Both the position numbers and the translations under genes were made by a program. From Acidovorax sp. YS12 (lineage in GTDB: Bacteria > Pseudomonadota > Gammaproteobacteria > Burkholderiales > Burkholderiaceae_C): a stretch of DNA of 64,000 bases. Shown here piece by piece: positions 45,300-52,926 of the stretch. Position 1 is the first letter of the stretch. Every line of letters starts with the position of its first letter. The stretch is taken from positions 4,119,501 through 4,183,500 of the forward strand of contig CP053915.1 in the NCBI GenBank assembly GCA_021496925.1, in the 5' to 3' direction. The notes beneath the pieces are model-generated. The model was not told where the DNA came from. It saw nothing but the letters and a program-made list of their open reading frames with translations, and made no database searches.

Positions 45300-46138
45300 C
45301 ACGCGGCCTCCTGCGTGCTGGCGCTGTCTTCGTGGGCCACGCCCAGGTAGGCGTCGATCACGGCCGGGTCGCCGCGCACCTCGGCGGGCGTGCCGTCGGC
45401 GATCTTGCGGCCGTAGTCGAGCACCGCCACGCGGTCGGACAGGCCGAGCACCAGGCCGATGTCGTGCTCGATCAGCACGATGGCCGTGCCCCACTGGTCG
45501 CGCGCGGCGCGCACCAGTTGGGCCATCTGCGCCTTCTCGGTCACGGTCATGCCGGCCAGGGGTTCGTCCAGCAGCAGCAGGCGCGGCCGTGCCACCAGCG
45601 CGCGCGCCAGCTCCACGCGCTTTTGCAGGCCGTAGGGCAGGGTGCTGGCGGGGCGGTCCTGCACGTCGGTAAGGCCCAGGAAGCGGATCACCTCGCCGGC
45701 CCGGCCGCGCGCATCGTCGCGCTCGCGCCGGGCGCGGCCCAGGCCGATCACCTGCTCCGCGAAGCTGGCGCGCGTGTGCGCCACGCGGCCCAGCGCGATG
45801 TTGTCGCGCACGCTCAGGCCACGGAACAGCGCCAGGTTCTGGAAGGTGCGCGCCACGCCCAGGTGGGCCAGCCGCGCCGTGGGCACCTTGGCGAAGGCGC
45901 GGCCTTGCAGCACGACCCGGCCCCGGTCCGGCCGGTACAGGCCGCTAATGACGTTGACCAGCGAACTCTTGCCGGCGCCGTTGGGGCCGATGATGGCGCG
46001 GATCTCGCCCGGCGCCACGCGCAGGTCGATGCCGTGCAGCGCGTGGATGCCGCCGAAGGACAGGTCGATGCCCTGCAGTTCGAGCACCGCGTCTGCGGTG
46101 TCATGCCGTGGGGAAAGGCTGGGAGGGGCGCTGGGCAT
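45299..46138 (-). CDS. ABC transporter ATP-binding protein LivG type, module B
   Basis: 279 residues. Walker A GPNGAGKSS, LPYGLQKRVELARAL signature, Walker B LLLLDEPLAGM and VLIEHDI switch His. The Walker regions are nearly identical in layout to the module A protein, in keeping with duplication of the transporter block. Confidence 0.92.
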   Translation of the reverse strand: MPSAPPSLSPRHDTADAVLELQGIDLSFGGIHALHGIDLRVAPGEIRAIIGPNGAGKSSLVNVISGLYRPDRGRVVLQGRAFAKVPTARLAHLGVARTFQNLALFRGLSVRDNIALGRVAHTRASFAEQVIGLGRARRERDDARGRAGEVIRFLGLTDVQDRPASTLPYGLQKRVELARALVARPRLLLLDEPLAGMTVTEKAQMAQLVRAARDQWGTAIVLIEHDIGLVLGLSDRVAVLDYGRKIADGTPAEVRGDPAVIDAYLGVAHEDSASTQEAA

Positions 46139-46150
46139 GGCGTTGCCTGT

Positions 46151-47569
46151 TCAAGCCCAGGAGGCGGCGGGGCCGCTCGCGTCGGCCACGCTTTCCTTGC
46201 CCACGTAGTGGCGGCGCCAGTGGGTGGCGGGGTGCGAGTCGCGTGTCTTGCCGTCCTTGTCGCCCAGCAGCTTCTCGCGCAGCGTGCCCTGCGCGTAGCG
46301 GGTCTGCACGCGCCCGCGCTTGCGCAGCTCGGGCACCACGAAGTCGATGAAGTCGGTGGTCGATGCGGGCGTCACGGCGTAGGCCAGGTTGAAGCCGTCC
46401 ACGCCGCCTTCGTCCACCCAGCGCTCCAGCTCGTCGGCCACCTTCTGCGGCCCGCCGACCACGACTGGCCCCAGGCCGCCGATGGAGCGCTGGCGGATCA
46501 CCTCGCGCACGGTCCATTCCTTGCCGTCGGCGGCGAGCGACTCCAGCGTGGTGCGCAGGCTGTCGTTCTCCACCGCCTGCAGGGGCGTGTCGGGATCGAG
46601 TGAGGCGAAGTCCAGCCCGGTCCAGCCGCCGTAGAGCGCCAGCATGCCCGTGGGGCTGGCGTAGGACAGGTATTCCTCGTGCTTGCGCTGCGCTGCTTCG
46701 TCGGAGGGGCCGGTGATGACGGTGAGCAGCGTGAAGATCTTGAGCGCGTCCGGCTCGCGCCCGGCGGCCGCCACTTCCGCACGGATCTTGTCGGTGAGCA
46801 CGCGCGCCGATTCCGGGCTGGTGGCCAGGATGAACATGGCCTCGGCATGGCGCGCGGCGAAGGCGCGGCCGGCCGTGGAGGCGCCGGCCTGGAAGATCAC
46901 TGGCGTGCGCTGCGGCGAGGGCTCGGTCAGGTGGAAGCCCGGCACCTTGAAGTACTTGCCCTCGTGCTGGATCGGGTGCACCTTGGTGGGGTCGGTGAAG
47001 ATGCCGCGCTCCTTGTCGCGCAGCACGGCGCCCTCTTCCCAACTGCCCTCCCAGAGCTTGTAGATCACCTCCATGTATTCCTCGGCGAGGTCGTAGCGCT
47101 CGTCGTGGGGGATCTGCTTGTCCAGCCCGATGTTGCGCGCCGCCGAGTCGAGGTAGGACGACACCACGTTCCACGCCACCCGGCCCTTGGTTAGGTGGTC
47201 GAGCGTGGACAGGCGCCGCGCCAGCAGGTAGGGGTGCTCGAAGGTCACCGCCGCCGTGACGCCGAAGCCGACGTGCTGGGTCACCGCCGCCATGGCCGAG
47301 ATCGCGCCGAAGGGGTCGTTCACCGGCACCTGCGCCGCGTCCTGCAGCGCGCCTTCGGCGGAGCCGCGGTACACGTCGTAGACGCCCACCACGTCGGCGA
47401 TGAACAGCGCGTCGAACACGCCGCGCTCCAGCTCGGTGGCGAGATGCGTCCAGTATTCCAGGTCGTTGTAGCGTGAGGCCTGGCTGGCGGGGTGCCGCCA
47501 CGTGCCGGCGGCCTGGTGGCCGACGCAGGTCATGTCGAAGGCGTTGAGGATGATGCGTTTCTTGGTCAT
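46151..47569 (-). CDS. LLM-class flavin monooxygenase (NtaA/SnaA/DszA/SoxA family), module B
   Basis: 472 residues, bacterial-luciferase-like, with ILNAFDMTCVGHQAAGTWRHPASQASRYNDLEYWTHLATELERGVFDALFIADV at the N-terminus, LSTLDHLTKGRVAWNVVSSYLDSAARN (about 130-156) and PQRTPVIFQAGASTAGRAFAARHAEA (about 225-250). It is clearly a paralogue of the module A enzyme at 37126-38529. Needs FMNH2 from the MsuE-like reductase, which is encoded just upstream. An AGAGG site precedes the ATG. Confidence 0.88.
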   Translation of the reverse strand: MTKKRIILNAFDMTCVGHQAAGTWRHPASQASRYNDLEYWTHLATELERGVFDALFIADVVGVYDVYRGSAEGALQDAAQVPVNDPFGAISAMAAVTQHVGFGVTAAVTFEHPYLLARRLSTLDHLTKGRVAWNVVSSYLDSAARNIGLDKQIPHDERYDLAEEYMEVIYKLWEGSWEEGAVLRDKERGIFTDPTKVHPIQHEGKYFKVPGFHLTEPSPQRTPVIFQAGASTAGRAFAARHAEAMFILATSPESARVLTDKIRAEVAAAGREPDALKIFTLLTVITGPSDEAAQRKHEEYLSYASPTGMLALYGGWTGLDFASLDPDTPLQAVENDSLRTTLESLAADGKEWTVREVIRQRSIGGLGPVVVGGPQKVADELERWVDEGGVDGFNLAYAVTPASTTDFIDFVVPELRKRGRVQTRYAQGTLREKLLGDKDGKTRDSHPATHWRRHYVGKESVADASGPAASWA

Positions 47570-47597
47570 GGGAGCCTCTGCGGGAAGGGGGGATGCG

Positions 47598-48176
47598 TCA
47601 GGCGGCCAGGCGGGCGGCTTCGGCTACGGGCCGGGTCGGGCCCGCCGTCACCACGGGCACGGCGCGCGCCACGGACAGCGCGATGCGCTCGTACAGCGCC
47701 GCGCTGCCGATGGCGTAGCCCTTGAAGTCCTGCTCCGAGGCGTACACGCCCAGCGGCAGGGTGCGCGCCTGGAAGAAGCTGAACAGCGGGCGCAACTGGT
47801 GGTCGATGACCAGCGCGTGCCGGTCGCTGCCGCCGGTGGCGGCCAGCAGCACGGGCGTGTCGATCAGCGCGTCCTGGCCGACGAAGTCGAACAGGTGCTT
47901 GAACAGCCCGCTGTACGACGCGCGGTACACCGGGCTGGCGACCACCAGCACGTCCGCCGACTCGATGGCCGCGATGCGCCGCTCCGCCGCCGCGGGCAAC
48001 TGGCTGCGGTACAGCGCGCCCGCCAGGTGCGGGGCCAGCTCGTCGAGCGTGATGACCTCGGCCTCGATGGGCAGCGCCTCGCCCAGCGCGGCCACGATCT
48101 GCTCGGCCAGCACCAGCGTGCGCGAGGGCTTCTGCAGGCTGCCCGAGACGGCGACGACCTTGTACGTTTTGCTCAT
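47598..48176 (-). CDS. NADPH-dependent FMN reductase (MsuE family)
   Basis: 192 residues. The flavodoxin-like fold shows VVAVSGSLQKPSRTLVLAEQI (about 6-26), SPVYRASYSGLFKHLFDFV (about 80-98), and ATGGSDRHALVIDHQLRPLFSFFQA (about 112-136), typical of MsuE/SsuE-type reductases that supply FMNH2 to two-component monooxygenases. It is the first gene of the sulfur operon. The start at 48176 (MSKTYK) has AAGG upstream; in-frame ATGs at 48182 and 48185 are possible. Confidence 0.85.
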   Translation of the reverse strand: MSKTYKVVAVSGSLQKPSRTLVLAEQIVAALGEALPIEAEVITLDELAPHLAGALYRSQLPAAAERRIAAIESADVLVVASPVYRASYSGLFKHLFDFVGQDALIDTPVLLAATGGSDRHALVIDHQLRPLFSFFQARTLPLGVYASEQDFKGYAIGSAALYERIALSVARAVPVVTAGPTRPVAEAARLAA

Positions 48177-48296
48177 ATCCATCATCCTTTTCTTTCCTGT
48201 GGGACCGGGTGTTCTGGAAATCACCAGTTGCCGGGTTGGGGAAAGTCTGGGGCTTTTGGCGGGGTGCCCGTTCGTATAAATACGATGATGGATATG
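48174..48296. promoter_or_regulatory. Inverted repeat at the msuE-type start and in the upstream leader
   Basis: CATATCCATCATC (48174-48186) covers the start codons of the reductase gene; its exact reverse complement GATGATGGATATG stands at 48284-48296. Just next to the right arm is a 12-bp palindrome CGTATAAATACG (48273-48284). The RNA arms could pair and hide the start codon, or the sites may bind a regulator. No known operator is recognised. Confidence 0.4.
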
Positions 48297-48504
48297 CGGA
48301 TTTTTATTGTTCTTAACTTGTTGAAATAAAAGGGATTTTTCTGTTTTTGAAAATCGCTTTCACATGCCTCACGGGAGCGCCTGCTGGTTTGAAAGCAATT
48401 TGCTGAAAAGCTGCGCAATATCCAGCGTGCGTGCCGTGGGTGCGCTTTGGCGGTAATTCCTGAAATTCGCGCGCGCGTAGGAGGGGGGCGGAAATTCAAG
48501 ATTG

Positions 48505-48584
48505 ATAGCTGCAAGCGCTTGTCCAGCAAGCGTTTGACCATGAAAAGTTAATGAAACGCTTTGCTGACAAGCGCTAGCAGCTAT
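48505..48584. repeat. Dispersed repeat, long inverted pair
   Basis: The left arm starts ATAGCTGCAAGCGCTTG and continues TCCAGCAAGCGTTT; the right arm read in reverse starts ATAGCTGCTAGCGCTTG and continues TCAGCAAAGCGTTT. About 30 bp pair with few mismatches around a loop of roughly 18 bp, so it could form a cruciform or a strong RNA hairpin. Confidence 0.8.
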
Positions 48585-48663
48585 GTTTTTTGATAGACCA
48601 TGCCGCTCCCTCAAGGGCGGTTGCGTATGGCGGTTTTTGTATATGGATAGCCGTTTTGATTTC

Positions 48664-48692
48664 TTGTCGTTGTATGTGGCCGCTCCTACAGT
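48664..48692 (+). promoter_or_regulatory. Likely sigma-70 promoter of the rhodanese gene
   Basis: TTGTCG (48664-48669), a 17-bp spacer, then TACAGT (48687-48692), followed 37 bp later by the rhodanese ATG with a GAAAGGA ribosome site. Confidence 0.45.
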
Positions 48693-48729
48693 GCGCTGCA
48701 TACACCACAGCCCGAACGAAAGGACGACC

Positions 48730-49686
48730 ATGACCGCCACTTCCGCAACCTTCCGGGCGCTGCGCCGCCGCCGGCTCGGCGCCCCGCTGCTGGCCCTGGC
48801 CGCACTGGGCAGCGCCTGGGCCGCCACGCCCATTCCCGCCGGGCCGCTGGTCTCGACCGAATGGCTGGCGCAGAACCTGGACAACGCCAGGCTGCGGCTG
48901 ATCGAGGTCAGCGTGAACCCCGGCGTCTACGAGCGCGCCCACATTCCCGGCGCCGTCAATTTCTCGTGGCACAACGACCTCAACGACAAGGTGCGCCGCG
49001 ACATCGTCGGCAAGGAGGCGTTCGAGGCGCTGCTGTCCAAGGCCGGCGTCGGCCCCGACACCACCGTGGTGCTGTACGGCGACACCAACAACTGGTTCGC
49101 TGCCTGGGGCGCCTGGGTGTTCGACATCTACGGCGTCAAGGACGTGAAGCTGCTCGACGGCGGGCGCAAGAAGTGGGAGGCGGAAAACCGCGCCCAGGAC
49201 AACCGCGCGCCCAGCTTCGCGCCCACGGCCTACAAGGTGGCCCGGACCAGCCCGGAACTGCGCGCGCGCCTGGCCGATGCGCTGGCCGCCGCCGAGGGCC
49301 GCAACGGCGCGCGGCTGGTGGACATCCGCTCGGCGGACGAATACTCCGGCAAGGTGTTCGCGCCGCCCGGCGTGCCCGAGCTGGCCATCCGCGCCGGCCA
49401 CATTCCCAGCGCCGTGAACGTGCCCTGGGGCCAGGCGGTGCAGGCCGACGGCACCTTCAAGACACCCGAGGAGCTGAAGAAGGTCTACGGCGCCGTGGGC
49501 ATCGACGGCAGCAAGCCCATCATCACCTACTGCCGCATCGGCGAGCGCTCCAGCCACACCTGGTTCGCGCTGAAGAAGCTGCTGGGCTACGACGTGCGCA
49601 ACTACGACGGCTCGTGGACCGAGTACGGCAACGCCGTCGGCGTGCCCATCGACAACCCCAGCGGCACCGTGTGGGCGGCCAAATGA
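48730..49686 (+). CDS. Exported rhodanese-type sulfurtransferase
   Basis: 318 residues. The signal peptide (about 1-32, ending GSAWA) points to the periplasm. Two rhodanese domains follow: the first (about 45-155) with RLIEVSVNPGVYERAHIPGAVNFSW lacks an active Cys loop; the second (about 180-305) has the active loop YCRIGERSSHTW with Cys. It moves sulfane sulfur from thiosulfate or a similar donor to a thiol acceptor. It is divergent from the organosulfur operon and is followed by a YeeE/YedE transporter, which fits sulfur supply. Confidence 0.88.
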   Translation: MTATSATFRALRRRRLGAPLLALAALGSAWAATPIPAGPLVSTEWLAQNLDNARLRLIEVSVNPGVYERAHIPGAVNFSWHNDLNDKVRRDIVGKEAFEALLSKAGVGPDTTVVLYGDTNNWFAAWGAWVFDIYGVKDVKLLDGGRKKWEAENRAQDNRAPSFAPTAYKVARTSPELRARLADALAAAEGRNGARLVDIRSADEYSGKVFAPPGVPELAIRAGHIPSAVNVPWGQAVQADGTFKTPEELKKVYGAVGIDGSKPIITYCRIGERSSHTWFALKKLLGYDVRNYDGSWTEYGNAVGVPIDNPSGTVWAAK

Positions 49687-49695
49687 AATAAACAA

Positions 49696-49719
49696 GGCGA
49701 TGGCGACATGGCCATCGCC
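49696..49719 (+). other. Perfect 9-bp stem-loop after the rhodanese gene
   Basis: GGCGATGGC (49696-49704), loop of six bases, GCCATCGCC (49711-49719). There is no U-run after it. It may stabilise the 3' end of the rhodanese message. Confidence 0.55.
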
Positions 49720-49746
49720 GCGAACCCGTTGTCTCCTCAGCTCTTT

Positions 49747-49771
49747 GCCCGCCTCCGCGCGGGCTTTTTTT
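49747..49771 (+). terminator. Rho-independent terminator between rhodanese and YeeE genes
   Basis: A GC stem, GCCCGC-CTCC-GCGGGC-like (49747-49764), is directly followed by seven T residues. The YeeE/YedE start codon begins one base after the T-run, so the terminator occupies the place where a ribosome site would be. Confidence 0.75.
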
Positions 49772-49772
49772 C

Positions 49773-50966
49773 ATGACGCTCCAACAACCCCATTTCGTGC
49801 TCCTGCCGGCTGCCGTGCTGGCCGTGGCCGCCACCCTCGCGCAGCGCCAGGACGGCGCGCCCACCCTTCTGTTCGCGCTGGCGGCGGGCACCGCCCTCGG
49901 CCTGGCGCTGCAGCGCGCGCGCTTTTGCTTCTACTGCCATGCGCGCGACTGGTTCGGGCAGCGCGACCCGCGCGGCCTGCTGGCCATCGTGCTGGCCCTG
50001 GCCGTGGGCCTGCTGGGCTACACCGTGGTGCTGGGCGGCTGGATGCCCGTGGCCACCGGCGGCGGCCTGCCGCCGGACATGCACATCGGCCCCGTGAGCT
50101 GGGTGCTGGCGCTGGCCGGGCTGGTCTTCGGCGCGGGCATGGTGGTGTCGGGCTCGTGCATCAGCGCGCACTGGTACCGGCTGGCCGAGGGCTCGCCCGT
50201 CGCGCCCTTCGCGCTCGCCGGCACGGCGCTGGGCTTCGTCGCCGGCTTTCTCACCTGGAACCCGCTGTACAGCCTGGCCGTGGCCGATGCGCCCGTGGTC
50301 TGGCTGCCGCACTACCTGGGCCATGGCGGCGCGCTGCTGCTGCAGCTGGGCGTCCTGGCCGCGCTGGCGGCCTGGCTGTGGCGCGGCTTCGCTGCCCAGG
50401 CGCCGGCCCCGGCCGCGCCCGCCGGCGTGCCGCCCCTGGGCGCCGCGTGGCGGCGCCTGTGGCGCGGGCGCTGGAGCTACTGGACGGGCGGCCTGGCCGT
50501 GGGCCTGATTGGCGCGTTCGCCATCGTGCGCATGAAGCCCCTGGGCGTAACGGCCACGCTGGGCAGCGCCGCGCGCGCTCAGGCGCAGGCGTGGGACTGG
50601 ATTCCGCTGCGGCTGGACGGCCTGGACGGCTTCGCCGGCTGCGCCACCGCGCCCGCGCAGGGCGCGTGGGCGCCCCACGCCCTGCTGCTGCTGGGCCTGG
50701 TGGCGGGCGCCTTCATCGGCGCGCTGGCCAGCCGCCAGTTCGCGCCGCGCTGGCCGCGCCCCGGCGACGCCGCGCGCGGCCTGGCCGGCGGCGTGCTGCT
50801 GGGCTGGGGCGCCATGACGGGCCTGGGCTGTACCATCGGCACCCTGCTGTCGGGCATCATGGCGGGGGCGCTGTCGGGCTGGGTGTTCGGCGCGTCGATG
50901 TTCTTTGCCCTCTGGGCCGGCCTGCGCCTGCAGGCCCGCGCGCGGCGGGCCGCCGCCGGCGCCTGA
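49773..50966 (+). CDS. YeeE/YedE-family sulfur transporter (TsuA-like)
   Basis: 397 residues with about ten to eleven hydrophobic helices. Conserved Cys motifs of thiosulfate-transporter-like proteins are present: ALQRARFCFYCHARD (about 45-59), VVSGSCISAHWYR (about 125-137), LDGFAGCATAPAQG, and MTGLGCTIGTLLSGIMAGALSGWVFG (about 348-373). It likely imports thiosulfate or another small sulfur ion. The ATG at 49773 has no ribosome site: the preceding bases are a terminator T-run. An in-frame stop lies upstream without another start, and the first helix begins right after this ATG, so the start is probably real. Confidence 0.82.
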   Translation: MTLQQPHFVLLPAAVLAVAATLAQRQDGAPTLLFALAAGTALGLALQRARFCFYCHARDWFGQRDPRGLLAIVLALAVGLLGYTVVLGGWMPVATGGGLPPDMHIGPVSWVLALAGLVFGAGMVVSGSCISAHWYRLAEGSPVAPFALAGTALGFVAGFLTWNPLYSLAVADAPVVWLPHYLGHGGALLLQLGVLAALAAWLWRGFAAQAPAPAAPAGVPPLGAAWRRLWRGRWSYWTGGLAVGLIGAFAIVRMKPLGVTATLGSAARAQAQAWDWIPLRLDGLDGFAGCATAPAQGAWAPHALLLLGLVAGAFIGALASRQFAPRWPRPGDAARGLAGGVLLGWGAMTGLGCTIGTLLSGIMAGALSGWVFGASMFFALWAGLRLQARARRAAAGA

Positions 50967-51268
50967 CCCGCTCCCCGCAGGGCCGCCGCCCGGATCGCGC
51001 GGCCCGGTTTCCCGGGGAAAAGTGAAAAACCTTGAGGAATCACTTGCATTGCTTTTCCTAAGTCCCTATTGGGTAAGGATTTTTGCTGCCCCCGTGCGTT
51101 CACTTTCAAGGCTAAGTCCTTGATTTCATTGCAAAACTTTGTAGCGCCGCCCCACGCTGGGGAGGCTTTTCCTGCTACAGTGCAAAAAAGTGCAATGAAG
51201 TGGTGAAAAGTGCCATTGCCGCCCAGAAAACGCGGCGCGCAAGGCATCCAGTGGCGGGGTTCAAATCA
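50967..51268 (+). other. Leader region of the dcw cluster
   Basis: About 300 bp without a supported gene between the YeeE-type gene and mraZ. It contains three TAAGTC-type short repeats (51059, 51114 and 51293 areas), GTG-centred 10-bp repeats (51178-51214, listed separately), and several A/T-rich blocks suited to promoters. A GTG at 51200 is in frame with mraZ but lies in the repeats. Confidence 0.6.
51178..51214 (+). promoter_or_regulatory. MraZ-box-like direct repeats (10-bp period)
   Basis: Four units with GTG at 51180, 51190, 51200 and 51210, mostly preceded by AA: CAGTGCAAAA, AAGTGCAATG, AAGTGGTGAA, AAGTGCC. Spacing is exactly 10 bp. MraZ represses its own cluster by binding GTG-containing direct repeats at about this spacing (MraZ/DMB box); the match supports autoregulation here. 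Confidence 0.65.
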
Positions 51269-51697
51269 GTGTTTCAAGGGGCGTCATCGCTAAGTCTCGA
51301 TGCGAAGGGTAGGCTATCCGTGCCTACCCGGCACCGCGACGCCCTCACGCAGCAGGCGGGCGGCCAGCTCACCATCACCAAGCACCCCGACGGCTGCCTC
51401 ATGGTGTTCCCGCGTCCCGCGTGGGAGGAATTCCGCGAGCGCATCGCCAAGCTGCCCATGTCGGCCCAGTGGTGGAAACGCATCTTTCTGGGCAACGCCA
51501 TGGACGTGGAGATGGACGGCACCGGCCGCGTGCTGGTGTCGCCCGAACTGCGCGAGGCTGCCGGCCTGGCCAAGGACGCCGTGCTGCTCGGCATGGGCAA
51601 CCACTTCGAGCTGTGGGACAAGGCCACCTACGACGCCAAGGAGGCCGCGGCCATGCAGGCCGAGATGCCCGACGTCTTCAAGGACTTCTCTTTCTGA
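51269..51697 (+). CDS. mraZ: Transcriptional regulator MraZ
   Basis: 142 residues from a GTG start, the usual length. Two SpoVT-AbrB-like DNA-binding repeats are visible: FQGASSLSLDAKGRLSVPTRHRD (about 2-24) and LGNAMDVEMDGTGRVLVSPELREAAGL. MraZ controls the dcw operon. The GTG at 51269 gives the standard N-terminus; a GTG at 51200 would add 23 residues encoded by the operator repeats and is rejected. Confidence 0.92.
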   Translation: MFQGASSLSLDAKGRLSVPTRHRDALTQQAGGQLTITKHPDGCLMVFPRPAWEEFRERIAKLPMSAQWWKRIFLGNAMDVEMDGTGRVLVSPELREAAGLAKDAVLLGMGNHFELWDKATYDAKEAAAMQAEMPDVFKDFSF

Positions 51698-51706
51698 GGG
51701 CTGCGC

Positions 51707-52636
51707 ATGAACCAGCCCTTGCTGCACACCACGGTCTTGCTTGATGAGGCGGTCGACGCCTTGCTCGGGCGCGACCCCGCGCGCGCCGATGGCGCCTGGA
51801 TCGACGCCACCTTTGGCCGCGGCGGGCATTCGCGCCTGATCCTGCGGCGCATGGGCGCGCAGGCGCGCCTGCTGGCCTTCGACAAGGACCCCGAGGCCAT
51901 CGCCGAGGCGGCGCGCATCGCGGATGCGCGCTTCGCCATCCGCCACGAAGGCTTTCGCCACCTGGCGGACCTGCCCGCGGGCAGCGCCGACGGCATCCTG
52001 ATGGACCTGGGCGTGAGCTCGCCCCAGATCGACGCGCCGGAGCGCGGTTTCAGCTTCCGGTTCGATGGCCCGCTGGACATGCGCATGGACACCACGCGCG
52101 GCGAAAGTGTGGCCGAGTGGCTGGCCACGGCCGAGCTTGGGCAGATTGCGGAGGTGATACGTGACTACGGCGAAGAACGGTTTGCTGGCCCCATTGCAAA
52201 GGCGATTGTTGCGCGGCGCCAGGAGCGCGGACCTCTCACAGGCACTGCCGAGCTGGCCGGCCTCGTGGCTGGCGCGGTCAAGACCCGCGAGGCAGGCCAG
52301 AACCCTGCCACGCGCACGTTCCAGGCTTTTCGGATTTTCATCAATGCCGAGCTGGAGGAACTGCGGCAGGCGCTAGCGGCCAGCCTGCCGGTGCTGCGTC
52401 CGGGCGGGCGCCTGGTGGTCATCAGCTTCCACTCGCTGGAGGACCGCATCGTCAAGCAGTTCATTGCGCAGCATGCCAAGGAGGTCTATGACCGCCGCGC
52501 GCCCTTTGCGCCGCCGCAGCCCATGCGGCTGAAGGCGCTGGAGCGCGTCAAGCCGGGCGATGCGGAAGTGGCGGCGAACCCGCGCGCGCGCAGCGCCGTG
52601 ATGCGCGTGGCCGAGCGCACGGAGGTGCCGGCGTGA
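51707..52636 (+). CDS. rsmH: 16S rRNA (cytosine-1402-N4)-methyltransferase
   Basis: 309 residues (MraW family). S-adenosylmethionine-binding segments: WIDATFGRGGHSRLIL (near 33-48), LLAFDKDPEAI, and DGILMDLGVSSPQID (near 95-109). It methylates C1402 of 16S rRNA in the cytoplasm. It starts nine bases after mraZ and overlaps ftsL by four bases. Confidence 0.95.
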   Translation: MNQPLLHTTVLLDEAVDALLGRDPARADGAWIDATFGRGGHSRLILRRMGAQARLLAFDKDPEAIAEAARIADARFAIRHEGFRHLADLPAGSADGILMDLGVSSPQIDAPERGFSFRFDGPLDMRMDTTRGESVAEWLATAELGQIAEVIRDYGEERFAGPIAKAIVARRQERGPLTGTAELAGLVAGAVKTREAGQNPATRTFQAFRIFINAELEELRQALAASLPVLRPGGRLVVISFHSLEDRIVKQFIAQHAKEVYDRRAPFAPPQPMRLKALERVKPGDAEVAANPRARSAVMRVAERTEVPA

Positions 52637-52926
52637 TCAGGCTCAACCTGGTGTTGCTGCTGGCGGTGGTATTGAGCGCGCTGTATCTGGTGCGCATGCA
52701 GTACGACTCGCGCCTGCTCTACACCCAGCTCGACCGCGCCAAGGCCGAGGCGCGCCAGCTCGAAACCGAGCACCAGCGCCTGCAGGTGGAAAAGCGCGCC
52801 CAGGCCACGCCGCTGCGCGTGGAGCGCATTGCGCGCGACAACCTGCACATGCGCACGGCCACGCCGGCCATCACGCTGTACGTGAACGACAGCGCCCCGG
52901 CCGCCAGCGCGGGAGGCACGCCGTGA
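52633..52926 (+). CDS. ftsL: Cell division protein FtsL
   Basis: 97 residues, GTG start with a strong GGAGGTG site. One N-terminal membrane helix (about 4-20) and a leucine-zipper coiled coil (about 25-75), as expected of FtsL, which joins FtsB and FtsQ in the divisome. It is identified largely by position and topology; sequence conservation is low in the family. Confidence 0.9.
   Translation: MIRLNLVLLLAVVLSALYLVRMQYDSRLLYTQLDRAKAEARQLETEHQRLQVEKRAQATPLRVERIARDNLHMRTATPAITLYVNDSAPAASAGGTP

Larger units (their letters stand above)
48186..48729. other. 544-bp divergent control region between sulfur operon and rhodanese gene
   Basis: No long gene is supported here. It is clearly A/T-richer than its surroundings at 48290-48360. 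It holds the inverted repeat and palindrome described above, a dispersed-repeat inverted pair (48505-48584) and a likely promoter for the rhodanese gene (48664-48692). A clear -24/-12 sigma-54 promoter facing the FMN reductase was looked for and not found. A 14-codon frame (MMDMRIFIVLNLLK) starts at 48285 on the plus strand. Confidence 0.6.

Noticed and set aside
48406..48425. Possible -24/-12 sigma-54 promoter facing the FMN reductase
   Set aside because: It has GG and GC at the right 10-base spacing on the minus strand (CTGGATATTGCGCAGC), but the rest does not match TGGCACG-N4-TTGCA. Chance matches of this quality are common.
51200..51268. GTG start for mraZ at 51200
   Set aside because: It would translate the operator-like repeats and add 23 residues absent from MraZ; the GTG at 51269 gives the standard length.
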